From assembly GCA_947477565.1 (NCBI GenBank), contig CANJUR010000019.1:1-64000 (forward strand): a stretch of 64,000 bases of DNA, read 5' to 3'. This document shows positions 35,890 through 44,644 of the stretch, in pieces. The stretch comes from Deltaproteobacteria bacterium. Its GTDB lineage: Bacteria > Myxococcota_A > Polyangia > Polyangiales > Ga0077539. The notes below the pieces were generated by a model. The model was given only the letters and a program-made list of their open reading frames with translations. It was not told the origin of the DNA and did no database searches. Positions within the stretch are counted from its first letter, which is position 1. Each line of letters starts with the position of its first letter. The translations under genes and the position numbers were made by a program.

Positions 35890-37383
35890 ATGCTCCGCTC
35901 CCCGATCATCGCGGCCCTCGTCGCGGTCGCGAGGTTTTCTGCTCCGTCCATCGGGGTGGCGCAAGACCTCAGCGGCTCCTGGCGCAGCACTCGCGACAAC
36001 GTGACCGTGACCGTCCGCGAGTGGGGTCCCGGCTGCGGACCGCGGCCGTCTTCGCGGAGCGGCAGCATCGGGCGCGAGGCGACGGTGCGCGCGACGACGA
36101 CGAGCCTCAGCGTGGACATCGGTGGCCGTACGCTGCGATCAGACCGCTGCTGGAGCGACAATCGCGACGTCGCGGTGCGAAGTACTGCGCACCCATCCCC
36201 GGCGCGTTGGGTGACCACGTGCAGCACACCGGAGGGCGCCTCGCTTGCGGAGCACGCGACGTACACCATCTCCGCCGACGGGGACCGGCGGCTCTCCCTC
36301 CACGACGAGACCGAGTACGAGTGGAACATCGAGGGTTCCGTCTGCCGGGCGCGCTCGGTGATGGTTCGCGAGTATGAACGTATCGGTGCCGCACCGACGC
36401 TGCCCATTGCGATCCCCACCCCACCCGCCGCAGAAGCCCCCCCAACACCACCGGTGCCGGTGCGCCCTGAGCCGCCGGTGCGTCGCTGTGCGCGGGTTGG
36501 AGTGGCGAGCGTGCTCGTGGTGTCTCCCTCACGGCGAAGCCTTCCCGTCGGAGGAAGAACATGCTTTCGCGTCAGAGTGCTCGATGCTGCGCGGTGCGAG
36601 ATCGATGGCGCGGCGGTCGTGTGGACGACGAGGCCTACCGTCGGCGCGGCGGAGACGACGACCGAGCGTGGGTGCGTCGTATCAACGCGCGGCGAAGGAG
36701 TCATCGAGATCACCGCGACGGCAGGCGCGCTGAGCGCGAGGGCGCTGGCGACGGTGGTGAGCGAGGACCAGTATCGCTCGCTCGCGGCGGCGCACATCGA
36801 CGAGGAGGACGCGTCGGTCGAGGCGATCGATCCTGGAGCGGGGCAGTCATTGGGTGTGTCGGTGACGAACGAGAATCCGGCCGCGCGCCCAAACGGACTG
36901 GCGCTGATGGTCGCAGTGCTCGGGGGACTCGCGATGCTGGGGGTGGTCGGGTCGCTCGTGGCGCGCCGCAAGCGAAAGCCGATCTTCAGGAGCGAACCCG
37001 GGACGGTGAAAAGCCCAGTCGCGCCGCTGATTGCGCATGCCGAACAGATCGGGCGAAATCGGCGCGAGGCCGCGCCGGTCGAGGTGCTACAAACAGCGCT
37101 GGACCTTGCGAGGGACGAGCAGCCCCGCCTGGCGCCTCAGAGTGAGTCCGTTGCGCGAAAGCTATTCGTTGAAGTGAAGCGTTGCCCGGTGTGCGCCAAG
37201 GAGTTTCGCGACGAATCGGTGTTCTGCTCCGAAGATGGTGCCGGGCTGTTTGTCCTGGGGACATCTGCCTCGGCTCCTGTCGTCGTTGCGCCTCCCGGTC
37301 GCATTTGTCCCCGCTGTCGGCGCCGCTACGAACCCTTGATGGACTTCTGCGTAGATGACGGCGTGCGGCTGAACGACGCATGA
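35890..37383 (+). CDS. Hypothetical secreted/membrane protein with Ig-like region, TM and C-terminal zinc ribbon
   Basis: SRRSLPVGGRTCFRVRVLDAARCEIDGAAVVWTT...; TM ALMVAVLGGLAMLGVVGSLVA; CPVCAKEFRDESVFC...CPRCRRRYEPLMDFC. Confidence 0.75.
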   Translation: MLRSPIIAALVAVARFSAPSIGVAQDLSGSWRSTRDNVTVTVREWGPGCGPRPSSRSGSIGREATVRATTTSLSVDIGGRTLRSDRCWSDNRDVAVRSTAHPSPARWVTTCSTPEGASLAEHATYTISADGDRRLSLHDETEYEWNIEGSVCRARSVMVREYERIGAAPTLPIAIPTPPAAEAPPTPPVPVRPEPPVRRCARVGVASVLVVSPSRRSLPVGGRTCFRVRVLDAARCEIDGAAVVWTTRPTVGAAETTTERGCVVSTRGEGVIEITATAGALSARALATVVSEDQYRSLAAAHIDEEDASVEAIDPGAGQSLGVSVTNENPAARPNGLALMVAVLGGLAMLGVVGSLVARRKRKPIFRSEPGTVKSPVAPLIAHAEQIGRNRREAAPVEVLQTALDLARDEQPRLAPQSESVARKLFVEVKRCPVCAKEFRDESVFCSEDGAGLFVLGTSASAPVVVAPPGRICPRCRRRYEPLMDFCVDDGVRLNDA

Positions 37384-37586
37384 TCAACTTCATCCCAAGG
37401 GGCGCCGCTCCTGACGATCGAAGCTTCGTACGCGCGAACACCGCGCTTGACCCCAGATTCCGCGGATATCTAGAATGCGCGTCCAAGGCGCAGGAAGAAG
37501 TGCCACGTCGCGCGCTTCAATAGTCCGCAAGACCCGCGTCCACCCATCATCAGACCACGCCAGGGCCTCGCACGGGACAGAGCCAC

Positions 37587-39365
37587 ATGAAGATCGAATG
37601 CCAGAGCTGCGGAGCGGCCTACAAGATTGCGGACGAAAAGGTTCAGGGTAAGAAACTTTTCAAGATCAAGTGCAAGAAGTGCTCGTCGGACATCATTGTC
37701 CGTGGCACCGAGGTGGCCGCGGAGATTCCGCGGCCCGCCGAGGACGAGGCAACGCGCGCGATGTCCACCGAGATGGGCGACGAGCCGCTGTGGCATGTCG
37801 TTCTAAACGGCGAGCAGCAGGGGCCGTACAGCGTCCCACAGGTGCGGGACATGCTCGCTGCGGGGCACATCGATCCCGAGACATTCGTGTGGCGGGACGG
37901 CTTCGATGGCTGGCTTCCCATGCAGGAAGTCCAGGAACTTGCGGTGGTGTTCAGCGCGCCGGCGGCAGAAGCAGAAGCGCCGTTCATGGGCAACGATCTC
38001 TTCGCCTCGATCGCTCCCCCGGCGATGTCAGAGGCGCCTGCTCCGATGGTTGCCGCGTCGTCGCCCATGGGCGATTTCTACTCGGCACCGGATCCGGCGC
38101 GCAGTAGCCCCACCACGGGTGCCGGCAGTGGTCGTCCGCTCGTTGCGGAGCCCGCGAAGGCTCGCGCAAAGGTCGGCGGCGGTGACCTGTTTGCTACGGA
38201 AGCGCGGGTGCAGGAGGCGTCGAAGCCGCTGTTCTCCGGCACCGATGAGACCCCCGCGGCGGTGGGCGGCGCCGACTCAATGACAGGTCAACGCAACGAG
38301 AACTCCGTTCTCTTTTCCCTCGCGACGCTGCAGCAGCTTTCTGGTCCGAAGGACGCTCAACCGCAGGCAGGCATGGCCTCGGGTGACTCGAGCGGACTCA
38401 TCGACATCAACAAGCTCGCGGGCGCGCTGAACACAAGGTCAGGCGCGCGCTCGAAAAGCTCAGTCGATGACATTCTCACGGTGGGCGCGTCAGGAGGTCT
38501 GAACTCGCCGCTCGCCGCGCCGGTGCTAGCGCCGGTAGCGGTTCCGTCGCCCGTGATGGTCGCGCCGATGGAAGCGCCACGTCCCGCCCCTGCCTCGAAG
38601 AACATAAACTTCGCCATCATCGGCGCGGCACTCATCCTCGTGGCCGGTGTTATCGGCGCCGCCCTCATCTTCAAGTCGCGCGGGGATAGCGACAACGCAA
38701 ACCCAGTGGTCGCCGCGAACACCAGCCCCAATCCCACGGCGATGGCAGCGCCCACTCCGGAGCCGGCGCCAGCGCCAGCGCCGGCCGCGCAGCCCGAGTC
38801 GGTTCCGCCGCCCGTCGCGCCGACCCCGGCTTTGGTGGCACCCACTGCGCCGGTCGTTCCGCCCTACGCCGAGGCGCGCGAACGAGAGCGTCCGCGTGAG
38901 CGTTCGACCAATACCCCCCCCGCTGTGGCGCGCACGACGGCTCCCGCGGCACCCTTCGCGGCTCCGAGCCCAGCACCCTCGCCTGCGCCCGCGGCCCGCC
39001 CTCGCCCCGCAGGCGGGGGTAGCCTCGATGACCTCATGAACTCCGTCGCCCGCCCGTCGGCCGGCGGCCCCGCACCCGCCGCTGCCGCCGCTTCGAATTT
39101 GCCCGAATTGCCCGCTCGCCCGGATGTCGCCGGGGCCATGCGGGGGGTTGGTTCGGCGGTGCGCTCCTGTGGCACCGGATCGGGTGGCACCGCGACCGTC
39201 ACGGTGGTGTTCAACAGTCAGGGGCGCGTCAACACCGCCAACGTCGCGCCGCCCTTCGCCGGGACGCCCGTAGGTAGTTGTATCGCTCGCGCTGTTCGGG
39301 ACGCGCACCTCCCGCCGTTCTCTCGGCCGACCTTCTCGGTCACCTTCCCCTTCGCACTCAACTGA
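37587..39365 (+). CDS. MJ0042 zinc-ribbon + GYF-domain membrane protein with AgmX/TonB-like C-terminus
   Basis: MKIECQSCGAAYKIADEKVQGKKLFKIKCKKCSSDIIVRG; PLWHVVLNGEQQGPYSVPQVRDMLAAGHIDPETFVWRDGFDGWLPM; TM; Pro-rich; C-terminal GTATVTVVFNSQGRVNTANV...PFSRPTFSVTFPF. Confidence 0.85.
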   Translation: MKIECQSCGAAYKIADEKVQGKKLFKIKCKKCSSDIIVRGTEVAAEIPRPAEDEATRAMSTEMGDEPLWHVVLNGEQQGPYSVPQVRDMLAAGHIDPETFVWRDGFDGWLPMQEVQELAVVFSAPAAEAEAPFMGNDLFASIAPPAMSEAPAPMVAASSPMGDFYSAPDPARSSPTTGAGSGRPLVAEPAKARAKVGGGDLFATEARVQEASKPLFSGTDETPAAVGGADSMTGQRNENSVLFSLATLQQLSGPKDAQPQAGMASGDSSGLIDINKLAGALNTRSGARSKSSVDDILTVGASGGLNSPLAAPVLAPVAVPSPVMVAPMEAPRPAPASKNINFAIIGAALILVAGVIGAALIFKSRGDSDNANPVVAANTSPNPTAMAAPTPEPAPAPAPAAQPESVPPPVAPTPALVAPTAPVVPPYAEARERERPRERSTNTPPAVARTTAPAAPFAAPSPAPSPAPAARPRPAGGGSLDDLMNSVARPSAGGPAPAAAAASNLPELPARPDVAGAMRGVGSAVRSCGTGSGGTATVTVVFNSQGRVNTANVAPPFAGTPVGSCIARAVRDAHLPPFSRPTFSVTFPFALN

Positions 39366-39415
39366 TCGTCGGACGCGATTGACCCCATCGGGGGTCCTTC
39401 GCGATCCTCGCTAGC

Positions 39416-39685
39416 GTGGACATCGCTCGCACGGTCTCGCTCGCCCAGCACGCACTGCTCCTCGCGCTGTCGGTAGCTGCGCCCGCGCTCCTCGCGTCGG
39501 CACTCGTGGGCCTCGTGCTCGGGTTCATCTCCGCGCCGCTGCGCCTTGGTGATCCGGCCCTGACGTCGGTGCCGCGCCTCGTCGTGGTCGCTGCGGTCAT
39601 CGCCCTCTCGGCCGCCTCAGGGGCCGCCGCCGTAGCCCAGTTCGCTCGCTACCTCTGGACCTCGATTCCGGCGTGGGTGGCGTGA
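39416..39685 (+). CDS. FliQ/SctS-like type III export protein
   Basis: ALLLALSVAAPALLASALVGLVLGFISAPLRLGDPALTSVPRLVVVAAVI; two TM; GTG start. Confidence 0.68.
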   Translation: MDIARTVSLAQHALLLALSVAAPALLASALVGLVLGFISAPLRLGDPALTSVPRLVVVAAVIALSAASGAAAVAQFARYLWTSIPAWVA

Positions 39686-40389
39686 ACACACTGCTCGCGG
39701 CGGTGCTCGGTCTCGCGCTCCCGGCGCTGCGCATTCTTCCGCTGCTGTGGCTCGCCACGCGCGCGATGGCGCCGCTGCGCGCGGGGCTGCTGACGGCCGT
39801 GGGTCTCGCCCTCGCGCTCGGCCTCGGCGCCGACAGCGGGCCCGCCGCTCTCGATGCCTGGCTGCTCGTCGGCGCGCTGCGTGAACTTGCGATCGGGGTT
39901 GCGCTGGCGGTCGTGCTCGGTGCGCCGGTGCTCGCGCTATCCGTCGCTGGCGCATGGATCGATCGGCCGTGGGCGAGCGGCGAGGGGCCCTTCGCGCGCC
40001 TGCTCTCCCTCGTTGGCGGGATGACCCTGCTGGCCTCCGGCGCGCACCGCGGGGTGCTCCGTGCGCTGGCCGCGACCTACGTATCCGTGCCCGTGAATGT
40101 CACCGGTCAGGCCGACGTGACGGTGTGGCCGATGGCGCTGCGGGCGTTGACGACGGCGCTGTCGTCGGCCGCAGCGCTGGCAGCCTCGGCGCTGCTGACG
40201 GTGGTCGCGATGGAGTTGACCGTCGCGCTCGCGGGCCGCGTTGGACGCCCGCTGGAGCGAGCAGAGCTCCGGGTGCCGTTGCGGGAGATGGCAGCGCTTG
40301 GGGTGGTGGCGGTGTTGCTGGGCACGTTCACCGGGGCGGTGCGCACGATGGCGCTCGCGGCGGTGGAGACCGTGACAACCCTGCGCTGA
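39673..40389 (+). CDS. FliR/SctT-like type III export protein
   Basis: LRELAIGVALAVVLGAPVLALSVAGAWID...FARLLSLVGGMTLLASGAHRGVLRALAATYVSVPV; overlaps SctS-like gene. Confidence 0.72.
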   Translation: MGGVNTLLAAVLGLALPALRILPLLWLATRAMAPLRAGLLTAVGLALALGLGADSGPAALDAWLLVGALRELAIGVALAVVLGAPVLALSVAGAWIDRPWASGEGPFARLLSLVGGMTLLASGAHRGVLRALAATYVSVPVNVTGQADVTVWPMALRALTTALSSAAALAASALLTVVAMELTVALAGRVGRPLERAELRVPLREMAALGVVAVLLGTFTGAVRTMALAAVETVTTLR

Positions 40390-40491
40390 CCGACGCGGGG
40401 CGAGCGGTCGCGAAGTGGGTACGCGCGAGGAGCGGCGTGATAGACGGGCGGGAGATTGTCGGCGTCGATACCCCCCATTCGGAGAACGGAC

Positions 40492-41013
40492 ATGAAGAAG
40501 CTCAAGGTGCTGCTGGATGAAGAGACCATCGCGAAGCGGGTGCGAGAGTTGGGGGCGCAGATCACCCGCGACTACGCCGAGGCCGAGCACCTCGTCGTGG
40601 TGCCCATCATGAAGGGCAGCTTCCTCTTCGCCGCAGACCTCATCCGGCACATCGACCGCGAACTCTCGGTGGAGTTTCTCGGGCTGCGTTCGTATGGCGC
40701 AGGTACGGAAACCTCCGGGGTCGTGCAGATCACCTACGACCTCACGCAGTCGGTCACGCACCAGCACGTGCTGGTGGTCGAAGACATCGTCGATACCGGG
40801 CTCTCGATGCGATACCTCCTCGAGAATCTCGGCACCCGGCAGCCGCGTTCGCTCAAGCTGTGCTCGCTGCTCCACAAGCCAGTGCGTACCCGAGTGAAGG
40901 TGCCCATCGACTATCTGGGCTTCACCATCGACGACCACTTCGTCGTGGGGTACGGACTCGACTACGGTGAGAAGTTTCGCAACCTCCCGTACATCGGCGT
41001 GATCGAAAACTAA
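40492..41013 (+). CDS. hpt: Hypoxanthine phosphoribosyltransferase
   Basis: VVPIMKGSFLFAADLIRHI; HVLVVEDIVDTGLSM PRPP motif; VGYGLDYGEKFRNLPYIGV. Confidence 0.96.
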   Translation: MKKLKVLLDEETIAKRVRELGAQITRDYAEAEHLVVVPIMKGSFLFAADLIRHIDRELSVEFLGLRSYGAGTETSGVVQITYDLTQSVTHQHVLVVEDIVDTGLSMRYLLENLGTRQPRSLKLCSLLHKPVRTRVKVPIDYLGFTIDDHFVVGYGLDYGEKFRNLPYIGVIEN

Positions 41014-41047
41014 CCGCTACGACCCGAGAAGGACAAAGCCACCAACC

Positions 41048-41362
41048 ATGCCCTCGCGACTCGAAGCCCTGGAGATGATGGTGTCCCGGGAACCCAATGA
41101 TCCGTTTCCTTATTACGGCCTTGCCCTGGAGTACCGGAGCGCAGGGCGACTGCAGGACTGCGTGGAGGGCTTCCGAAAGCTACGCGCGAAGTTTCCTGAT
41201 TACGTACCCATGTATCTCATGGCCGCCCAGGTGAGCCATGAACTAGGCGTAACCGACGACGCGCGACGGTGGTGCCTCGACGGCATCGAGGCCGCGAAAC
41301 GTAAGCGAGACTCCCACGCGATGGGCGAACTGGAGTCGCTCCTCGCAAGCTTCTCTTCGTGA
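41048..41362 (+). CDS. Tetratricopeptide repeat protein
   Basis: EPNDPFPYYGLALEYRSAGRLQDCVEGFRKLRAKFPDYVPMYLMAAQ. Confidence 0.8.
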   Translation: MPSRLEALEMMVSREPNDPFPYYGLALEYRSAGRLQDCVEGFRKLRAKFPDYVPMYLMAAQVSHELGVTDDARRWCLDGIEAAKRKRDSHAMGELESLLASFSS

Positions 41363-42210
41363 CCGTTTCGTTCGACCTCGAGGGAGACGCGCCGATCGCG
41401 CGGGACGCCGCCACCGTGCTGGTGGTGCGTGACTCCCCCGCAGGACCGGAGGTCTTCTTCGTGAAGCGCGCCGCGGCGATGCACTTCATGGGTGGGGCGT
41501 ACGTCTTCCCCGGTGGCCGACTCGATCCGGAAGACGCCGACCCCACGGTCGCCTGCGATCTCGACGCCGAGGAGTGCGCGAAGCGTCTCGGCGAGCCCGA
41601 TGGGAGCAGGGCCAGGGCGCTGCACGTCGCCGCGCTGCGAGAGTGCCTGGAAGAGTCCGGACTGCTGCTCGCCGACCCCGCCGTAGACCCCGACGTGGCC
41701 GATGCGCTGCGTGCTGCACTCGTGCCGAAAGAGCGGCCGTCCCTCGCGGCGTTGCTCGGGCAGCATGGGGTCACGCTGTCGTGCGCGGCGCTGGTTCCGT
41801 GGTCGCGCTGGGTGACACCGCGGCAGGAGACGCGACGCTTCGACGCGCGGTTTTTTGTCGCGCCGGCACCGGCGGATGTGAGCCGCGCGCGGCATGACGG
41901 CGGAGAGTCCGTGGAAAGCGGTTGGCTCACGCCGAGAGAGGCCATCGCACGAGCCATGCGCGCGGAGATCGTGCTGGCGCCGCCAACGTGGCGGACGCTC
42001 GCGGAGATCGTCGATGTCCCCGATGTGGCCGCGCTGCTCGCAATGCCACGCGAGCCGTCACGCGCGCTCGAACCCTCAGTCGTGGTGGTCGGCGAGACCT
42101 TCGCTGTGCTGCTGCCGGACGATCCGGGACACCCCGCGGCGACCGCCGACCCGCCGTTTTCAGGCCTGCCGACCCGCTTTCTCTACCGCGACGGAGCCTG
42201 GGAGGTTTGA
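41359..42210 (+). CDS. NUDIX hydrolase
   Basis: FMGGAYVFPGGRLDPEDAD...AALRECLEESGLLLA; GTG start overlapping upstream stop. Confidence 0.9.
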   Translation: MTVSFDLEGDAPIARDAATVLVVRDSPAGPEVFFVKRAAAMHFMGGAYVFPGGRLDPEDADPTVACDLDAEECAKRLGEPDGSRARALHVAALRECLEESGLLLADPAVDPDVADALRAALVPKERPSLAALLGQHGVTLSCAALVPWSRWVTPRQETRRFDARFFVAPAPADVSRARHDGGESVESGWLTPREAIARAMRAEIVLAPPTWRTLAEIVDVPDVAALLAMPREPSRALEPSVVVVGETFAVLLPDDPGHPAATADPPFSGLPTRFLYRDGAWEV

Positions 42211-42341
42211 TCGGGCGGGCGGCGGGGGGATTGATTCTCACGGAGGGTTGCGACATCGGCGCGGAACGCTAGCCTCGCGAAGATGGTCGATTTCCTCCCA
42301 CTGTTGCCTGCGTCTGTAAGCCTCCGATCGACGTCGCGAGC

Positions 42342-43616
42342 GTGACGCAGCAGCGCACCGACCAGAACGGCCAGCCGCTCTTCCTCGCGTCCCAGCTTGC
42401 TTCGATCTGCGACGTCGATTTGAAGACCATTCACAACTGGTGTCAGCGCGTCGATGAGCGGTCCGCCGAGGCGGCGCTCGAGTCGTTTCGCACCGAGGGC
42501 AGGCACCTTCGCTTCCGTCAGTCGGCGGTACTCAAGTTCTTGAAGCGCTGGGGCTACCCAACCCCGGATGCCCTCTTGCGCGACCGCCCACACGTGCTCG
42601 TGGTCGAGGAGAATCAGGCCGCGCGAATCGCCATCATCGAGGAGCTCTCGATGACCCGGCCAGGGGACGATCCGGCCGCTGCGACAGACCCTGGCGAGGC
42701 CACCGGCCTCTGGATGAGCGCCGGAGCTTACCTGCACCTCTGGAGCGATCCGTACGAGGCGCTCATTGGATTCGGAGAACGCGTGGGCGCAAGCGCAGCA
42801 CCCGACGTCGTGGTGCTCGGCGCGGGCCTCGGGGACCTCGCCACCCGCTGGATCCACGCGGCGCGCGGGCGCACCGAGCAGGCGCTACGGATCGTGATTC
42901 TCGACGTCGCCGCGATGCCCGTCGTCGATGGCATCTTCCGCGGGCCGCGCGTTGCGTTTCGCTCGCTTCTCTCAGAAGCACTCACGGCCGCGCGGACGCT
43001 CGGCTTCCGCAAGCGGGTAGCGACGCCGCGGCGTGTCCCGATCGCTCCGCGCGAGCCGATCTTCGTGGCGTCGCAGGTGGCGAGCCTATGGGGGGTGGAC
43101 CTCAAGACCGTGCACGCCTGGGTGGACGGCGGCGACATCGAGGCCTTTCGCACGCCGGGCGGTCACCTGCGCTTCCGCCGCCGTGCGTTGCTCGACCTCT
43201 TGCGGCGCTTCGACATGCCCATTCCGAGCAGCCTGGGGCCGCTGCGTCCGAGGGTCCTCGCAGTGCTGCCCGAGCCCGCTGCCCTGGCGGAGATCGCGCT
43301 CTCCCTGGGCGACGCGTTCGATCTCCTCCCGCGATTCGATTCGATGCAGGCGCTCGCGGACATCGGGACGCTCTCCGCCGGGGCAGGGATGCTCGACGCC
43401 GTGGTGATCGCGCTCCCGGTGCCGGGGCTCGACGAGCAGCGCTGGATTCGCGCCGTGCGCTCGCATCCGGACACGAAGTACGGCCGCCTGGTGGTGCTCG
43501 GCGGCGATGCCGCGCAGCAGCGCTCGTGGCAGGCGCTCGGCGTGGCCGCGACCCTCGACGCGGGACGAACAAACCTCCTGCGCACGGTGCTCGAGCGCGC
43601 ACTCGGCCTTGGCTGA
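42342..43616 (+). CDS. Duplicated excisionase-type HTH / receiver-like regulator
   Basis: SQLASICDVDLKTIHNWC...RTEGRHLRFRQSAVLKFLKRW and SQVASLWGVDLKTVHAWVDGGDIEAFRTPGGHLRFRRRALLDLLRRF, each followed by a receiver-like segment. Confidence 0.85.
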   Translation: MTQQRTDQNGQPLFLASQLASICDVDLKTIHNWCQRVDERSAEAALESFRTEGRHLRFRQSAVLKFLKRWGYPTPDALLRDRPHVLVVEENQAARIAIIEELSMTRPGDDPAAATDPGEATGLWMSAGAYLHLWSDPYEALIGFGERVGASAAPDVVVLGAGLGDLATRWIHAARGRTEQALRIVILDVAAMPVVDGIFRGPRVAFRSLLSEALTAARTLGFRKRVATPRRVPIAPREPIFVASQVASLWGVDLKTVHAWVDGGDIEAFRTPGGHLRFRRRALLDLLRRFDMPIPSSLGPLRPRVLAVLPEPAALAEIALSLGDAFDLLPRFDSMQALADIGTLSAGAGMLDAVVIALPVPGLDEQRWIRAVRSHPDTKYGRLVVLGGDAAQQRSWQALGVAATLDAGRTNLLRTVLERALGLG

Positions 43617-43664
43617 CGCGCGCGTCGCCGTATGCGCTGGGCTGTGGTAGAGCCCGTGGCCTTC

Positions 43665-44624
43665 ATGGCGACCCCGGAGCCTTCGTCCAAGCGCAGTTCG
43701 ACCAGGCAGACGATGGAGTTCGAGCCACCGTCCGAGCTGGCGAAATTCCTCCCCTACGTGGCCGCCGTGGCGGTCTTCGGGGTGCTGGTGTTCACGATCA
43801 CCAAGTCCCCACGCTTCGGCGTGCACGCCGCGACGGTGCTCCTCGCGATCGCTGGGTTCGGGCTCGCTTACGTGGCCTGGGATCACACCACCACCTTGCC
43901 CGAGGGCGATCGGCTGCGGCCGATGCTGCGCGCGGTGACGGTGGCCGTGCTGCTCGCGACTGCTGGGCCCGCGGCGATCACGCTGCACCCTCCGGCGCCG
44001 CAGTCGGTGGTGCAGCTCGCACGGCCCGGAGACCGCGCGGAGGTGACCGTGCGCGGCGCAGCGGCGACGGTAGTGCTCGAGGCCGAAGGTGCGTTCAAGC
44101 CCGACGTGGGCACCGATGCGCGGGCCCAGTACGAGCTCACGGCGATTCGCGGTGGCACCGAAGAGGACGTGCGTGGGGTGTTTCAGCGGAGCAGCGAAGA
44201 GGGCGATCGGGAGACGCGCCGGGTGTCCTCGGTGGTCGCCACGCGGCACGTTCTCGGGGCGATTCGCGGGGCGGGGCCGCTGACGCTGATTCTCGATCGG
44301 TTGCCGGAGTCGGTGCAGCCGCCGTTGCGGGTGGTGGTGCGCGCAGAGCCGTTTTCACAGACGATGCTGGCGACGCTCTTCGCGCTCCTCGCGGTCGCCG
44401 TGCTGTGGGTCGATGTGAAGGTGTCGCGACGCAAGATCGAGTCGGCCTTCGCGGCCGCGATGGGCGTCGTGCTGGCATCGACGTTCTATCTGCACGGGCA
44501 CTACACGCGCGTCTCGCTGCCGTCTGACCTGCTCGCTGCGACCCTGGTGGGTGTGTTGGTCGGCGGAGTCGGCGGTGAGATTCTCGCGCGCATCGCGCGG
44601 GCTGTGGTTCCCGGCGACTTATAG
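43665..44624 (+). CDS. Hypothetical membrane protein
   Basis: Several TM helices; start position uncertain (ORF extends to 43632). Confidence 0.65.
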   Translation: MATPEPSSKRSSTRQTMEFEPPSELAKFLPYVAAVAVFGVLVFTITKSPRFGVHAATVLLAIAGFGLAYVAWDHTTTLPEGDRLRPMLRAVTVAVLLATAGPAAITLHPPAPQSVVQLARPGDRAEVTVRGAAATVVLEAEGAFKPDVGTDARAQYELTAIRGGTEEDVRGVFQRSSEEGDRETRRVSSVVATRHVLGAIRGAGPLTLILDRLPESVQPPLRVVVRAEPFSQTMLATLFALLAVAVLWVDVKVSRRKIESAFAAAMGVVLASTFYLHGHYTRVSLPSDLLAATLVGVLVGGVGGEILARIARAVVPGDL

Positions 44625-44644
44625 ACACCGAAGGAGACGACACG

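Noticed and set aside
39937-40938. 333-aa minus ORF opposite the SctT-like gene and hpt
   Set aside because: Shadow ORF; hpt on the plus strand is unambiguous.
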